DNA of 64,000 nt from Streptomyces sp. DHE7-1 (GTDB taxonomy: Bacteria > Actinomycetota > Actinomycetes > Streptomycetales > Streptomycetaceae). Of the stretch, positions 56,632-64,000 are shown in pieces. Made by a program: the position numbers and the translations under genes. The notes beneath the pieces were generated by a model that was not told the DNA's origin, searched no databases, and saw only the letters and a list, made by a program, of their open reading frames with translations. The stretch spans positions 5,548,001 to 5,612,000 of the forward strand of contig JACJDG010000003.1 in the NCBI GenBank assembly GCA_016432725.1, written 5' to 3'. How positions within the stretch are numbered: position 1 is the stretch's first letter; every line of letters starts with the position of its first letter.

Positions 56632-56740
56632 GGGGTGCCTCCCTGGGCTGCGGTCGCCGCTGTCGGGGGTTTGACCCCGGGCGGCGGGAGAACTCATCGC
56701 CGGGCGGTGATTTTTTTCCGCCCGGCTCCGGCGCGGGGTC

Positions 56741-58158
56741 TCAGCGGGCCGACGCCGGCGCCGCGAGGTGGGCGAGCGCCAGCGTGAGCGGGCCGAACAG
56801 CGCCAGCAGGACGGTCGCGCGCAGGACGGCGGCGGTGCGCAGCATCGCCGCCGGGGCGCCGAGCCGCAGCAGGGCGGCGGTGGTCTCGGCGCGGCACTGA
56901 CGGGCCTCCACGGCCGCGGTCAGCAGGGTCGCCACGGTGCAGCCGGTGACCACAAGCGCGCCGAGCGCGGTGAGCGGGCCGGGGGACGCGGCCGGGCCCT
57001 GGTACAGCACGGTCATGGCGTAGGCGGCGGAGACGGCCGCGCAGGCCACGCCGAGCGGCCGGCCGATCCGGGGGGCCTCCGCCATCAGCACGCGGCCGGC
57101 CAGCAGCCGGAGCGCTCCCGGGCGGGTGGACTGCAGCAGGCGTCCGCAGAGGTGGGTGAGGCCGGGGGCGGCGAGCACGAGCCCGGCGGCGGTGAGGGCC
57201 CAGCCGGCCAGTACGCCCACGGCCCCGGCGGGCAGGTGAGTGAGGGCGGGGGTGGTCGCGGGCCGGCCGGAGTAGGCCTGCACGGCGAGCCCCGCGGCGA
57301 CGGCCGAGATGCCCCACGGGAGCCCGGCGGGGGCGGCGGCCGGGGCGGGCCGGCGGCTCAGGGCGCCGGCGTCGTCGGCGCCCAGGACCTCGGTCCCGTT
57401 CACCTCGGTCCCGTTCACCTCGGCCCCGTTCACCTCGGCCCCGTTCACCTCCCCCCCGTTCGGCTCGGGCTCGCCGGCCGTCGTGGTGGTGGCTCCGGCG
57501 GCCGGGGCCGCGCGCCCTGCTGCGTCGCCGCCGAGGCGCGCGGCCGCGCCGCGAACCTTCCGTACGAGCCGAACGTCTCCCGGGGCGCCGGGTGGCCGTA
57601 CGCGCCGAAGCGGCCCAGTGGACGCGGCGCGGCGGCCGGCGGGCGCGGGTCCCGGGGCCGCAGGGCGACCGCGACGGCCGCGGCGGCGAGCGCCGGGAGC
57701 GCGGTCAGCAGGGTCAGCGCCGCGGGCAGCGGCAGGGAGCGGTCGGTGGCCAGGAACCGGGCCGCCGCGCCGCCGAGGGGCGTGCCCGCCAGGTCGCCGC
57801 GCAGCTGCAGGAAGAGCAGCAGCGCCAGCAGCGAGCCCAGGCCGCAGGACAGCACGGTGGTCAGGACCGAGACCGCCATCAGCCGCGCCGGGCCGAGCCC
57901 CACCGCCGACAGCCCCGGACGCGGCCTGGTGCCGGGATCCGTGCGGGCCACGGCGAGCGCGAGGTACACCGTGGCCGCGAGCGGCACCACGCACCAGGCC
58001 AGCCTGGACACCGCCGCGCCCGGAGCCGTGGGGCGGGCCAGCGCGTAGCCGAGGGAGGACAGCAGCAGGAAACCGGTGCCCGCCGAGGCCGCGGTCACCA
58101 GCAGCCGGCGCAGCTGTACCGCGGGCCGTGCCGCGCGGGTCAGACGGAGAGCGAGCAC
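56741..58158 (-). CDS. ABC transporter permease (frame broken once)
   Basis: About 472 residues from GTG 58158 (MLALRLTRAARPAVQLRRLL). Two groups of about four membrane helices: LVTAASAGTGFLLLSSLGYA, VSVLTTVLSCGLGSLLALLLFL and others in the first half; ISAVAAGLAVQAYSG, TALGALVVTGCTVATLLTAA and VLLALFGPLTLALAHLAAPA in the second. They are separated by a Gly/Ala/Pro-rich linker with a 15-bp tandem repeat. The frame breaks near GGGG 57503-57506; adding one base joins GSYGRFAARPRASAATQQG to AAGATTTTAGEPEPNG. It resembles FtsX/MacB-type permeases by layout but I cannot place it in a family. It overlaps the ATPase gene by 19 bases. Confidence 0.75.
57391..57465. repeat. 15-bp in-frame minisatellite
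   Basis: Four units of CGGTCCCGTTCACCT / CGGCCCCGTTCACCT (57391-57450, the first two identical and the next two identical) plus a decayed fifth (57451-57465). They encode repeated Asn-Gly-(Ala/Thr)-Glu-Val in the linker of the permease. Copy changes keep the frame. Confidence 0.9.
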
Positions 58159-58880
58159 GCGGCCCGGCCTTCCGTCTCCGTGGCCTCCGGCAGCGGCACG
58201 GTCCGCACCCGCCGCCCGTCCAGCAGGGAGACGGTGCGGTCGGCGAGGGCGGCGGTGTCGGCGTCGTGCGTGGCCAGGACGACCGTGATGCCGTGCGAGC
58301 GGGCCGCCGTGGTGAGGGTGCGCAGCACATGCGCCCGGTCACCGCGGTGCAGCGGGGCCGTCGGCTCGTCCGCGAAGAGGACCGTGGGTCCCGGGGCGAG
58401 CGCGCGGGCGATGGCCACCCGCTGGCGTTCGGCCTGCTGGAGCTCCCGGGGGTGCCTGCGCGCGTGCTCGCCGGCGTCGAGGCGCTCCAGCCACTCCAGC
58501 GCGGCGACCTTGGCGCGCCGCCGGCCGGTGCCGCGCAGCATGAGGGGCAGGGCGGTGTTCTCCCAGACGTTCAGCTCCGGTACCAGCACCGGGGCCGGTT
58601 CGACCCAGCCGAAGTGGTCGCGGCGCAGCCGCTCGCGGGCGGCCGGGCCCATGGTGTGCACGGGCGAGCTGTTGAACCAGACCTCGCCGTCGCGTACCGG
58701 GAGGAGTCCGGACAGGCAGTGCAGCAGGGTCGTCTTGCCGCTGCCGCGCGGGCCGGCGACGGCGAGGATCTCGCCCACCCGCACGCCGAGCGAGACCCCG
58801 GCGAGGCCGGGGGAGCCGTCCTGGTGCCTGAAGTGCAGGGTGCGTGCCCAGAGCACGTCGTTGTCCGGCGGGGCCTCCAT
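58140..58880 (-). CDS. ABC transporter ATP-binding protein
   Basis: 246 residues from ATG 58880 (MEAPPDNDVLWARTLHFRHQDG), an ATG three codons earlier being possible. Walker A GPRGSGKTTLLHCL near 42-55, Walker B TVLFADEPTAPL near 160, H-loop VLATHDADTAAL. The signature motif is degenerate, ELQQAERQRVAIARAL instead of LSGGQ. It resembles MacB/LolD-type exporters by length. It overlaps its permease gene. No membrane-fusion or binding-protein gene is present, so export or mechanotransmission is inferred from layout only. Confidence 0.85.
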   Translation of the reverse strand: MEAPPDNDVLWARTLHFRHQDGSPGLAGVSLGVRVGEILAVAGPRGSGKTTLLHCLSGLLPVRDGEVWFNSSPVHTMGPAARERLRRDHFGWVEPAPVLVPELNVWENTALPLMLRGTGRRRAKVAALEWLERLDAGEHARRHPRELQQAERQRVAIARALAPGPTVLFADEPTAPLHRGDRAHVLRTLTTAARSHGITVVLATHDADTAALADRTVSLLDGRRVRTVPLPEATETEGRAACSLSV

Positions 58881-59001
58881 GGCGTACACCTCGGTTCTGA
58901 TCCGTTTTCCCGTGCCTGATCGCTCGTCCGGGTGAACGAAGGCAGGGCCGATCGGTCACTGGCACGCTAGGCAGCCCGTCGCGGGAGCCCGGACAGCACA
59001 C

Positions 59002-59045
59002 GGCCCCGGGCCGCCGTTCTCACTCGAACGGGCGGCACCGGGGCC
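59002..59045 (-). terminator. terminator of the aminotransferase-lrp operon
   Basis: GGCCCCGG (59002-59009) pairs with CCGGGGCC (59038-59045), extended inward by GCCG(C)CCGTT/AAC(G)GGCGGC with minor mismatches. It lies just beyond the aminotransferase stop. Confidence 0.75.
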
Positions 59046-59089
59046 GGTGTTGATCATCCGGTCGGATGATCCGGGCTCGCGCCGAAGGC

Positions 59090-60471
59090 TCAGAGCTTCG
59101 TCCACGCCTCCGTGAGGGTGGCGCGCAGGATCTGCTCGATCTCGTCGAACGTCTCCTGGTTGGAGATCAGCGGCGGGGCGAGCTGGATGACCGGGTCGCC
59201 GCGGTCGTCGGCACGGCAGTACAGGCCGTTGTCGAAGAGCGCCTTGGAGAGGAAGCCGTACAGGACGCGCTCGGTCTCCTCGTCGTTGAAGGACTCCTTG
59301 GTGTGCTTGTCCTTCACCAGCTCGATGCCGTAGAAGAACCCGTTGCCGCGGACGTCGCCGACGATCGGCAGGTCGTGCAGCTTCTGCAGGGTCTGCAGGA
59401 AGGCGCCCTCGTTGTCCAGCACGTGCTGGTTCAGGCCCTCGCGCTCGAACAGGTCGAGGTTGGCGAGGCCCACCGCGGCCGACACCGGGTGGCCGCCGAA
59501 GGTGTAGCCGTGCAGGAAGGTGTTGTCGCCCTTGTAGAACGGCTCGGCCAGGCGGTCGGAGACGATGCAGGCGCCGATCGGGGAGTAGCCCGAGGTCATG
59601 CCCTTGGCGCAGGTGATCATGTCCGGGACGTAGCCGAACTTGTCGCAGGCGAACGTCGTGCCGAGGCGGCCGAAGGCGCAGATGACCTCGTCCGAGACGA
59701 GCAGCACGTCGTACTGGTCGCAGATCTCGCGCACCCGCTGGAAGTAGCCGGGGGGCGGCGGGAAGCAGCCGCCGGCGTTCTGCACCGGCTCCAGGAAGAC
59801 CGCGGCGACGGTGTCGGGGCCCTCGAAGAGGATCTGCTGCTCGATCTGGTCGGCGGCCCAGCGGCCGAAGGCCTCCGGGTCGTCGCCGAAGAGCGGGGCG
59901 CGGTAGATGTTGGTGTTCGGCACCTTGTGCGCGCCCGGCACCAGCGGCTCGAAGGGGCCTTCAGGCCCGGCAGACCGGTGATGGACAGAGCGCCCTGCGG
60001 GGTGCCGTGGTAGGCGACCGCACGCGATATGACCTTGTACTTGGTGGGCTTGCCGACCAGCTTGAAGTACTGCTTGGCGAGCTTCCAGGCGGTCTCGACG
60101 GCCTCGCCGCCGCCGGTGGTGAAGAAGACCTTGTTCAGGTCGCCGGGGGCCTCGTGGGCCAGCCGCTCGGCCAGCTCGACGGCCTTGGGGTGGGCGTAGG
60201 ACCACACCGGGAAGAAGGCCAGCTCCTGGGCCTGCTTGAAGGCGGTCTCGGCGAGCTCCGTGCGGCCGTGACCGGCCTGGACCACGAACAGGCCCGCGAG
60301 ACCGTCGAGGTAGCGCCTGCCCTTGTCGTCGTAGATGTAGGTGCCCTCGCCCCGGACGATGGTCGGGACGGGGGAGTTCTCGTACGAGGACATGCGGGTG
60401 AAGTGCATCCACAGGTGGTCGTACGCGGTACGGCTGAGGTCCTTCTCGGTCACGGTTATCGGGTTCCCCAC
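59090..60471 (-). CDS. class III (omega) aminotransferase, probably polyamine-directed (frame broken once)
   Basis: About 460 residues from the ATG at 60471 (MGNPITVTEKDLSRTAYDHL). PLP fold: GTYIYDDKGRRYLDGLAGL, FFTTGGGEAVETAWKLAKQY, HGTPQGALSITG, PVQNAGGCFPPPPGY, LVSDEVICAFGRLG and the PLP-lysine segment ITCAKGMTSGYSPIGA. A lost base at GGGG 59954-59957 splits it; adding one restores LKAPFEPLVPGAHKVPN. Class III enzymes move an amino group from omega-amines or diamines to pyruvate or 2-oxoglutarate. Next to gamma-aminobutyraldehyde-type dehydrogenase and polyamine-binding genes it is likely putrescine/polyamine aminotransferase. It overlaps the lrp stop region by 16 bases. Confidence 0.88.
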
Positions 60472-60977
60472 ATGTAGGTCTGCTTCTTGAGCTTCAGGTA
60501 GACGAAGCTCTCGGTGGAGCGCACGCCGGGCAGGGCCCGGATGCGTTTGTTGATGACGTCCAGCAGGTGGTCGTCGTCCTCGCAGACGATCTCGGCGAGG
60601 ATGTCGAACGAGCCCGCGGCCATCACCACGTACTCGACCTCCGACATGCCGGTCAGCGCGTCCGCGATCGACTCGACATCGCCCTCGACGTTGATCCCGA
60701 CCATCGCCTGCCTGCGGAAGCCCACGGTGAGCGGGTCCGTGACGGCGACGATCTGCATCACGCCCTGGTCCAGCAGCTTCTGGACGCGCTGGCGCACGGC
60801 CGCCTCGGAGAGGCCGACGGCCTTGCCGATCGCGGCGTACGGCCGGCGGCCGTCCTCCTGGAGCTGCTGGATGATGGCGAGGGAGACGGCGTCCAGTTGG
60901 GGACTGTTGCCGTTCCTGGACTCGCGGGGCGAGTCCCTCTGGTCTGCGCTTCGACTGGCCACGGCCTCACTCTGCAC
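60456..60977 (-). CDS. Lrp/AsnC-family transcriptional regulator
   Basis: 173 residues from GTG 60977 (MQSEAVASRSADQRDSPRES). The helix-turn-helix is LDAVSLAIIQQLQEDGRRPYAAIGKAVGLSEAAVRQRVQKLL near residues 29-70. The RAM ligand-binding domain has QAMVGINVEGDVESIADALT, EVEYVVMAAGSFDILAEIVC and the C-terminal RSTESFVYLKLKKQTYMWG. It overlaps and likely co-transcribes with the aminotransferase and is divergent from the aldehyde dehydrogenase, so it is the probable controller of this polyamine-degradation cluster. The 205-base divergent region (60978-61182) has no gene. Confidence 0.92.
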   Translation of the reverse strand: MQSEAVASRSADQRDSPRESRNGNSPQLDAVSLAIIQQLQEDGRRPYAAIGKAVGLSEAAVRQRVQKLLDQGVMQIVAVTDPLTVGFRRQAMVGINVEGDVESIADALTGMSEVEYVVMAAGSFDILAEIVCEDDDHLLDVINKRIRALPGVRSTESFVYLKLKKQTYMWGTR

Positions 60978-61182
60978 GACGTCTCGACAGTTTCGCAAGG
61001 CCGTCGCGATGAAATTCGTTGTTTACGAGTCCGAACCTTGCGGATTTCGCAGAAGAGGTGGCGGCGGGGGTGTTGAAAACGTGGGCGCGCCGATTAGGGT
61101 GGGGTGTCTCAGTCTTCGGACAGCCTCAGCGGCTGGCCGGGCTGGACAGCTCGAACCCTCGAACCAGATCAGGAGGCCGGCA

Positions 61183-62622
61183 GTGAGCACCGAGCTGCGT
61201 CGTCTGCGCAACTACATCGACGGTGAGTTCCGGGACGCCGCCGACGGACGGACCACCGAGGTGGTCAACCCCGCGACGGGCGAGGCGTACGCGACCGCGC
61301 CGCTGTCCGGTCAGGCGGACGTGGACGCCGCCATGGCGGCCGCCGCCGCGGCCTTCCCGGCCTGGCGCGACACCACCCCCGCGGAGCGCCAGAAGGCCCT
61401 GCTGAAGATCGCCGACGCCTTCGAGGAGCGCGCCGAGGACCTGATCGCGGCCGAGGTGGAGAACACGGGCAAGCCGACCGGGCTGACCCGCTCCGAGGAG
61501 ATTCCGCCGATGGTCGACCAGATCCGCTTCTTCGCGGGTGCGGCCCGGCTGCTCGAGGGCCGCTCGGCCGGCGAGTACATGGACGGCATGACCTCGATCA
61601 TCCGCCGCGAGCCGGTGGGCGTCTGCGCCCAGGTGGCCCCGTGGAACTACCCGATGATGATGGCCGTGTGGAAGTTCGCCCCGGCCATCGCCGCGGGCAA
61701 CACGGTCGTGCTGAAGCCCTCGGACACCACCCCCGCCTCGACCGTGCTGATCGCCGAGATCCTCGGCTCGATCCTGCCCAAGGGCGTCTTCAACGTCATC
61801 TGCGGCGACCGCGACTCCGGCCGCATGATGGTCGAGCACCCGACCCCGGCGATGGCCTCCATCACCGGTTCCGTCCGGGCCGGCATGTCGGTCGCCGAGT
61901 CCGCGGCGAAGGACGTCAAGCGGGTCCACCTGGAGCTGGGCGGCAAGGCCCCCGTCGTGGTCTTCGAGGACACCGACATCGCCAAGGCCGTCGAGGACAT
62001 CTCCGTGGCGGGCTTCTTCAACGCCGGCCAGGACTGCACGGCCGCGACCCGCGTCCTGGTCCAGGAGTCCATCCACGACGAGTTCGTCTCCGCGCTGGCC
62101 AAGGCCGCCGCCGAGACCAAGACCGGGCAGCCGGACGACGAGGACGTGCTCTTCGGCCCGCTGAACAACCCCAACCAGCTCAAGCAGGTCGCCGGCTTCA
62201 TCGAGCGGCTGCCCGCGCACGCCAAGGTGGAGGCCGGCGGCCAGCAGGTCGGCGACAAGGGCTACTTCTTCGCCCCGACCGTCGTCTCCGGCCTGAAGCA
62301 GGACGACGAGATCGTCCAGAACGAGGTCTTCGGCCCGGTCATCACCGTCCAGTCCTTCGCGGACGAGGATCAGGCCGTCGAGTGGGCCAACGGCGTCGAG
62401 TACGCCCTCGCCTCCTCGGTGTGGACCAAGGACCACGGCCGCGCGATGCGCATGTCCAAGAAGCTCGACTTCGGCTGCGTGTGGATCAACACCCACATCC
62501 CGCTGGTCGCCGAGATGCCCCACGGCGGCTTCAAGAAGTCCGGCTACGGCAAGGACCTGTCGGCGTACGGCTTCGAGGACTACACGCGGATCAAGCACGT
62601 GATGACGTCGCTCGACGCGTAG
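61183..62622 (+). CDS. aldehyde dehydrogenase, probably gamma-aminobutyraldehyde dehydrogenase
   Basis: 479 residues from GTG 61183 (MSTELRRLRNYIDGEFRDAA) with AGGAGG upstream. The ALDH fold is complete: PWNYPMMMAVWKFAPAIAAGNTVVLKPS, ITGSVRAGMSV, the catalytic Glu in VHLELGGKAPVVV, the catalytic Cys in NAGQDCTAATRVLV and EVFGPVITVQSF. It oxidises an omega-aminoaldehyde with NAD+. The active-site DCTAATR and the neighbourhood favour 4-aminobutanal to GABA in putrescine degradation. Divergent from lrp. A terminator and a polyamine-binding lipoprotein gene follow on the same strand. Confidence 0.92.
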   Translation: MSTELRRLRNYIDGEFRDAADGRTTEVVNPATGEAYATAPLSGQADVDAAMAAAAAAFPAWRDTTPAERQKALLKIADAFEERAEDLIAAEVENTGKPTGLTRSEEIPPMVDQIRFFAGAARLLEGRSAGEYMDGMTSIIRREPVGVCAQVAPWNYPMMMAVWKFAPAIAAGNTVVLKPSDTTPASTVLIAEILGSILPKGVFNVICGDRDSGRMMVEHPTPAMASITGSVRAGMSVAESAAKDVKRVHLELGGKAPVVVFEDTDIAKAVEDISVAGFFNAGQDCTAATRVLVQESIHDEFVSALAKAAAETKTGQPDDEDVLFGPLNNPNQLKQVAGFIERLPAHAKVEAGGQQVGDKGYFFAPTVVSGLKQDDEIVQNEVFGPVITVQSFADEDQAVEWANGVEYALASSVWTKDHGRAMRMSKKLDFGCVWINTHIPLVAEMPHGGFKKSGYGKDLSAYGFEDYTRIKHVMTSLDA

Positions 62623-62650
62623 GGCTCCCGACGCCCGGCCCCCGGGCACG

Positions 62651-62689
62651 CGCGGCCCCGGACGGGACACCTCCCCGTCCGGGGCCGCG
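62651..62689 (+). terminator. terminator after the aldehyde dehydrogenase
   Basis: CGCGGCCCCGGACGGG and CCCGTCCGGGGCCGCG, a 16-bp perfect stem around a 7-base loop (ACACCTC), 29 bases after the stop. Confidence 0.9.
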
Positions 62690-62794
62690 TGCGTGCGCGG
62701 CCGCGACGCCGCTGGACAGGGTGTCGGGTGGGGCCCGGTCCGCTCGACGCACCGTCAATTGCCGCTGCGCGCGCGGCGACGGCATCCTGCCGGG

Positions 62795-63982
62795 GTGACC
62801 CGGACTCCTCCGCCCGCCCCGTCCCGCCGTTCCCTGCTGCGCGCGCTCACCGGCGCCGCCGCGCTCGGCACCCTCGCCGGCTGCGGGGTGCCCGCCGCCT
62901 ACGTCGAGCCCGGCGACCGGTCCGTGACCGACGAGTCCGCCGCCGACCGCCGGCTCACCTGGGCGAACTGGCCCCTGTACATCGACACCGATGACGACGA
63001 CACGAGCCGGCGGCCCACCCTCGACGCCTTCGAGAAGCACACCGGGATCTCCGTGGGCTACACGGAGGAGATCAACGACAACGACGAGTTCTTCGGCAAG
63101 ATCAGCCCCGCGCTGATGAACCACCAGCGCACCGGACGCGACCTGATCGTCGTCAGCGACTGGATGTGCGCGCGGTTCGTCCGGCTCGGCTGGGTGCAGC
63201 GGATGGACCGCTCCCGCCAGCCCAACGTCGCCGAGCACCTGGACCCGCTGCTGCGTTCGCCCGCGTTCGACCCGGGCCGCGGGTCCACGGTGCCGTGGCA
63301 GTCCGGCATCACCGGCATCGCCTACGACCGCCGCCGGCTGGGCCGGGAGATCCGGGGAGTGGCGGACCTCTGGGCGAGCGACCTGAAGGGCAGGGTTACC
63401 CTGCTCTCCGGACTGGACGAGGCGTTCGCGCTGCTGATGCAGGGCGACGGTGTGGACATCACCCGGTGGACCACGGACGACTTCCACCGCGTCTGCGACC
63501 GGGTGGAGCGGGAGATCCACCGGGGCCAGATCCGCCGCTTTACCGGCAACGACTACACCAAGGACCTGGTCAGCGGTGACGTCCTCGCCTGCCAGGCCTA
63601 CTCCGGCGACGTCATCCAGCTCCAGGCGGACAACCCCGACATCCGCTTCGTCGTCCCCGAGTCGGGCGCCGAACTCTGGTCGGACTCCCTGATGATCCCG
63701 GACCGGGCCCGCCACAAGTCCAACGCCGAGCGCCTGATCGACTACTACTACCAACCCGAGGTCGCCGCGCGGCTCGCGGCCTGGGTCAACTACGTCTGCC
63801 CCGTCCCGGCCGCCAGGGAGGTCCTGGCCGCGTCCAGGGACAAGGACACGGCCGCCCTGGCCCGCAACCCCCTGATCTTCCCCGACTCCGCGATGCGCGG
63901 ACGCCTCGCCGTCGCCCGCGACATCACCTCCACGGAACGCCCGGAACTCGCGAAGCGCTGGAACACGATCGTGGGGCTCTAG
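62795..63982 (+). CDS. polyamine (spermidine/putrescine) ABC transporter substrate-binding lipoprotein
   Basis: 395 residues from GTG 62795 (MTRTPPPAPSRRSLLRALTG). A twin-arginine-like RRSLLRALTG leader ends in the lipobox LAGC near residue 29, so it is an exported lipoprotein. The mature part is PotD/PotF-like: LTWANWPLYIDTDDDD, FEKHTGISVGYTEEINDNDEFFGKI, DLIVVSDWMCARFVRLGW, VPWQSGITGIAYDRRRLGREIRGVADL and DVLACQAYSGDVIQLQADNP. The permease and ATPase genes should follow beyond the window end at 64000. Its place beside aminotransferase and aldehyde dehydrogenase supports polyamine uptake and degradation. Confidence 0.93.
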   Translation: MTRTPPPAPSRRSLLRALTGAAALGTLAGCGVPAAYVEPGDRSVTDESAADRRLTWANWPLYIDTDDDDTSRRPTLDAFEKHTGISVGYTEEINDNDEFFGKISPALMNHQRTGRDLIVVSDWMCARFVRLGWVQRMDRSRQPNVAEHLDPLLRSPAFDPGRGSTVPWQSGITGIAYDRRRLGREIRGVADLWASDLKGRVTLLSGLDEAFALLMQGDGVDITRWTTDDFHRVCDRVEREIHRGQIRRFTGNDYTKDLVSGDVLACQAYSGDVIQLQADNPDIRFVVPESGAELWSDSLMIPDRARHKSNAERLIDYYYQPEVAARLAAWVNYVCPVPAAREVLAASRDKDTAALARNPLIFPDSAMRGRLAVARDITSTERPELAKRWNTIVGL

Positions 63983-64000
63983 GGGCGTCTCCCCGATAGC

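Noticed and set aside
57309-58935. Plus-strand reading frames of 430-540 residues over the ABC genes
   Set aside because: They are antisense shadows of the permease and ATPase genes, low in aliphatic order and without motifs.

Overview
This window is chromosomal DNA from a Streptomyces. GC content is very high with strong third-position GC bias, GTG starts are frequent, and gene content and order follow the conserved core arm around smc, ftsY, nsdA, amtB-glnK-glnD, ffh, rpsP-rplS, the sipWXYZ cluster, whiG, rpsB-tsf-pyrH-frr-cdsA and rlmN known from Streptomyces coelicolor. The assignment rests on recognised proteins and synteny, not on any search.

Layout. 1-2.6 kb: the end of a dispersed inverted-repeat element, a divergent HxlR regulator/flavodoxin-like reductase pair, and a membrane-anchored CAP-domain protein. 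2.6-9 kb: acylphosphatase, a candidate structured RNA, a small coiled-coil gene, smc and the glucose permease glcP. 9-14 kb: a luciferase-like oxidoreductase, a complete ~183-bp MITE-like element, an NCS1 permease, ftsY and a stand-alone prim-pol-like gene. 14.5-22 kb: nsdA, the nitrogen operon amtB-glnK-glnD behind a GlnR-type site, and ffh. 22-26 kb: an FtsH-type protease, a methyltransferase-like gene and a HEAVHG zinc protein. 26.5-36.9 kb: rpsP-khpA-rimM-trmD-rplS, four signal peptidases in tandem, then nudix, DUF2469, yraN, comM and dprA. 37-45 kb: whiG, a TetR regulator, ~360 bp of degenerate tandem repeats, an M23 peptidase, and rpsB-tsf-pyrH-frr-cdsA. 45-50 kb: yceI, a LysE-type transporter remnant, a membrane PP2C phosphatase, a YihY/BrkB protein, a small membrane protein and rlmN. 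50-54 kb: a TPP riboswitch and a thiamine ABC transporter. 54-64 kb: an LAETG cell-wall protein, a LOG-family protein, a VOC protein, a two-gene ABC exporter-like system, and a polyamine-degradation cluster (aminotransferase, Lrp regulator, aldehyde dehydrogenase, polyamine-binding lipoprotein).

The genes cover protein targeting (ftsY, ffh, four signal peptidases), ribosome production and recycling, nitrogen sensing (AmtB, PII, GlnD), chromosome condensation (smc), sporulation control (whiG, nsdA), and uptake of glucose, thiamine and polyamines.

Quality warning. At least seventeen reading-frame breaks occur, several in indispensable genes (ffh, rpsB). Each is repaired by adding one G or C, nearly always in a run of identical bases. 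I treat them as consensus errors and annotate those genes as intact CDS. I did not find a convincing new multi-gene defence or biosynthetic system. The least-explained signals are the nested-helix RNA candidate at 3168-3265, the MITE-like element, the repeat block at 38957-39318 and several perfect palindromes in promoter regions.
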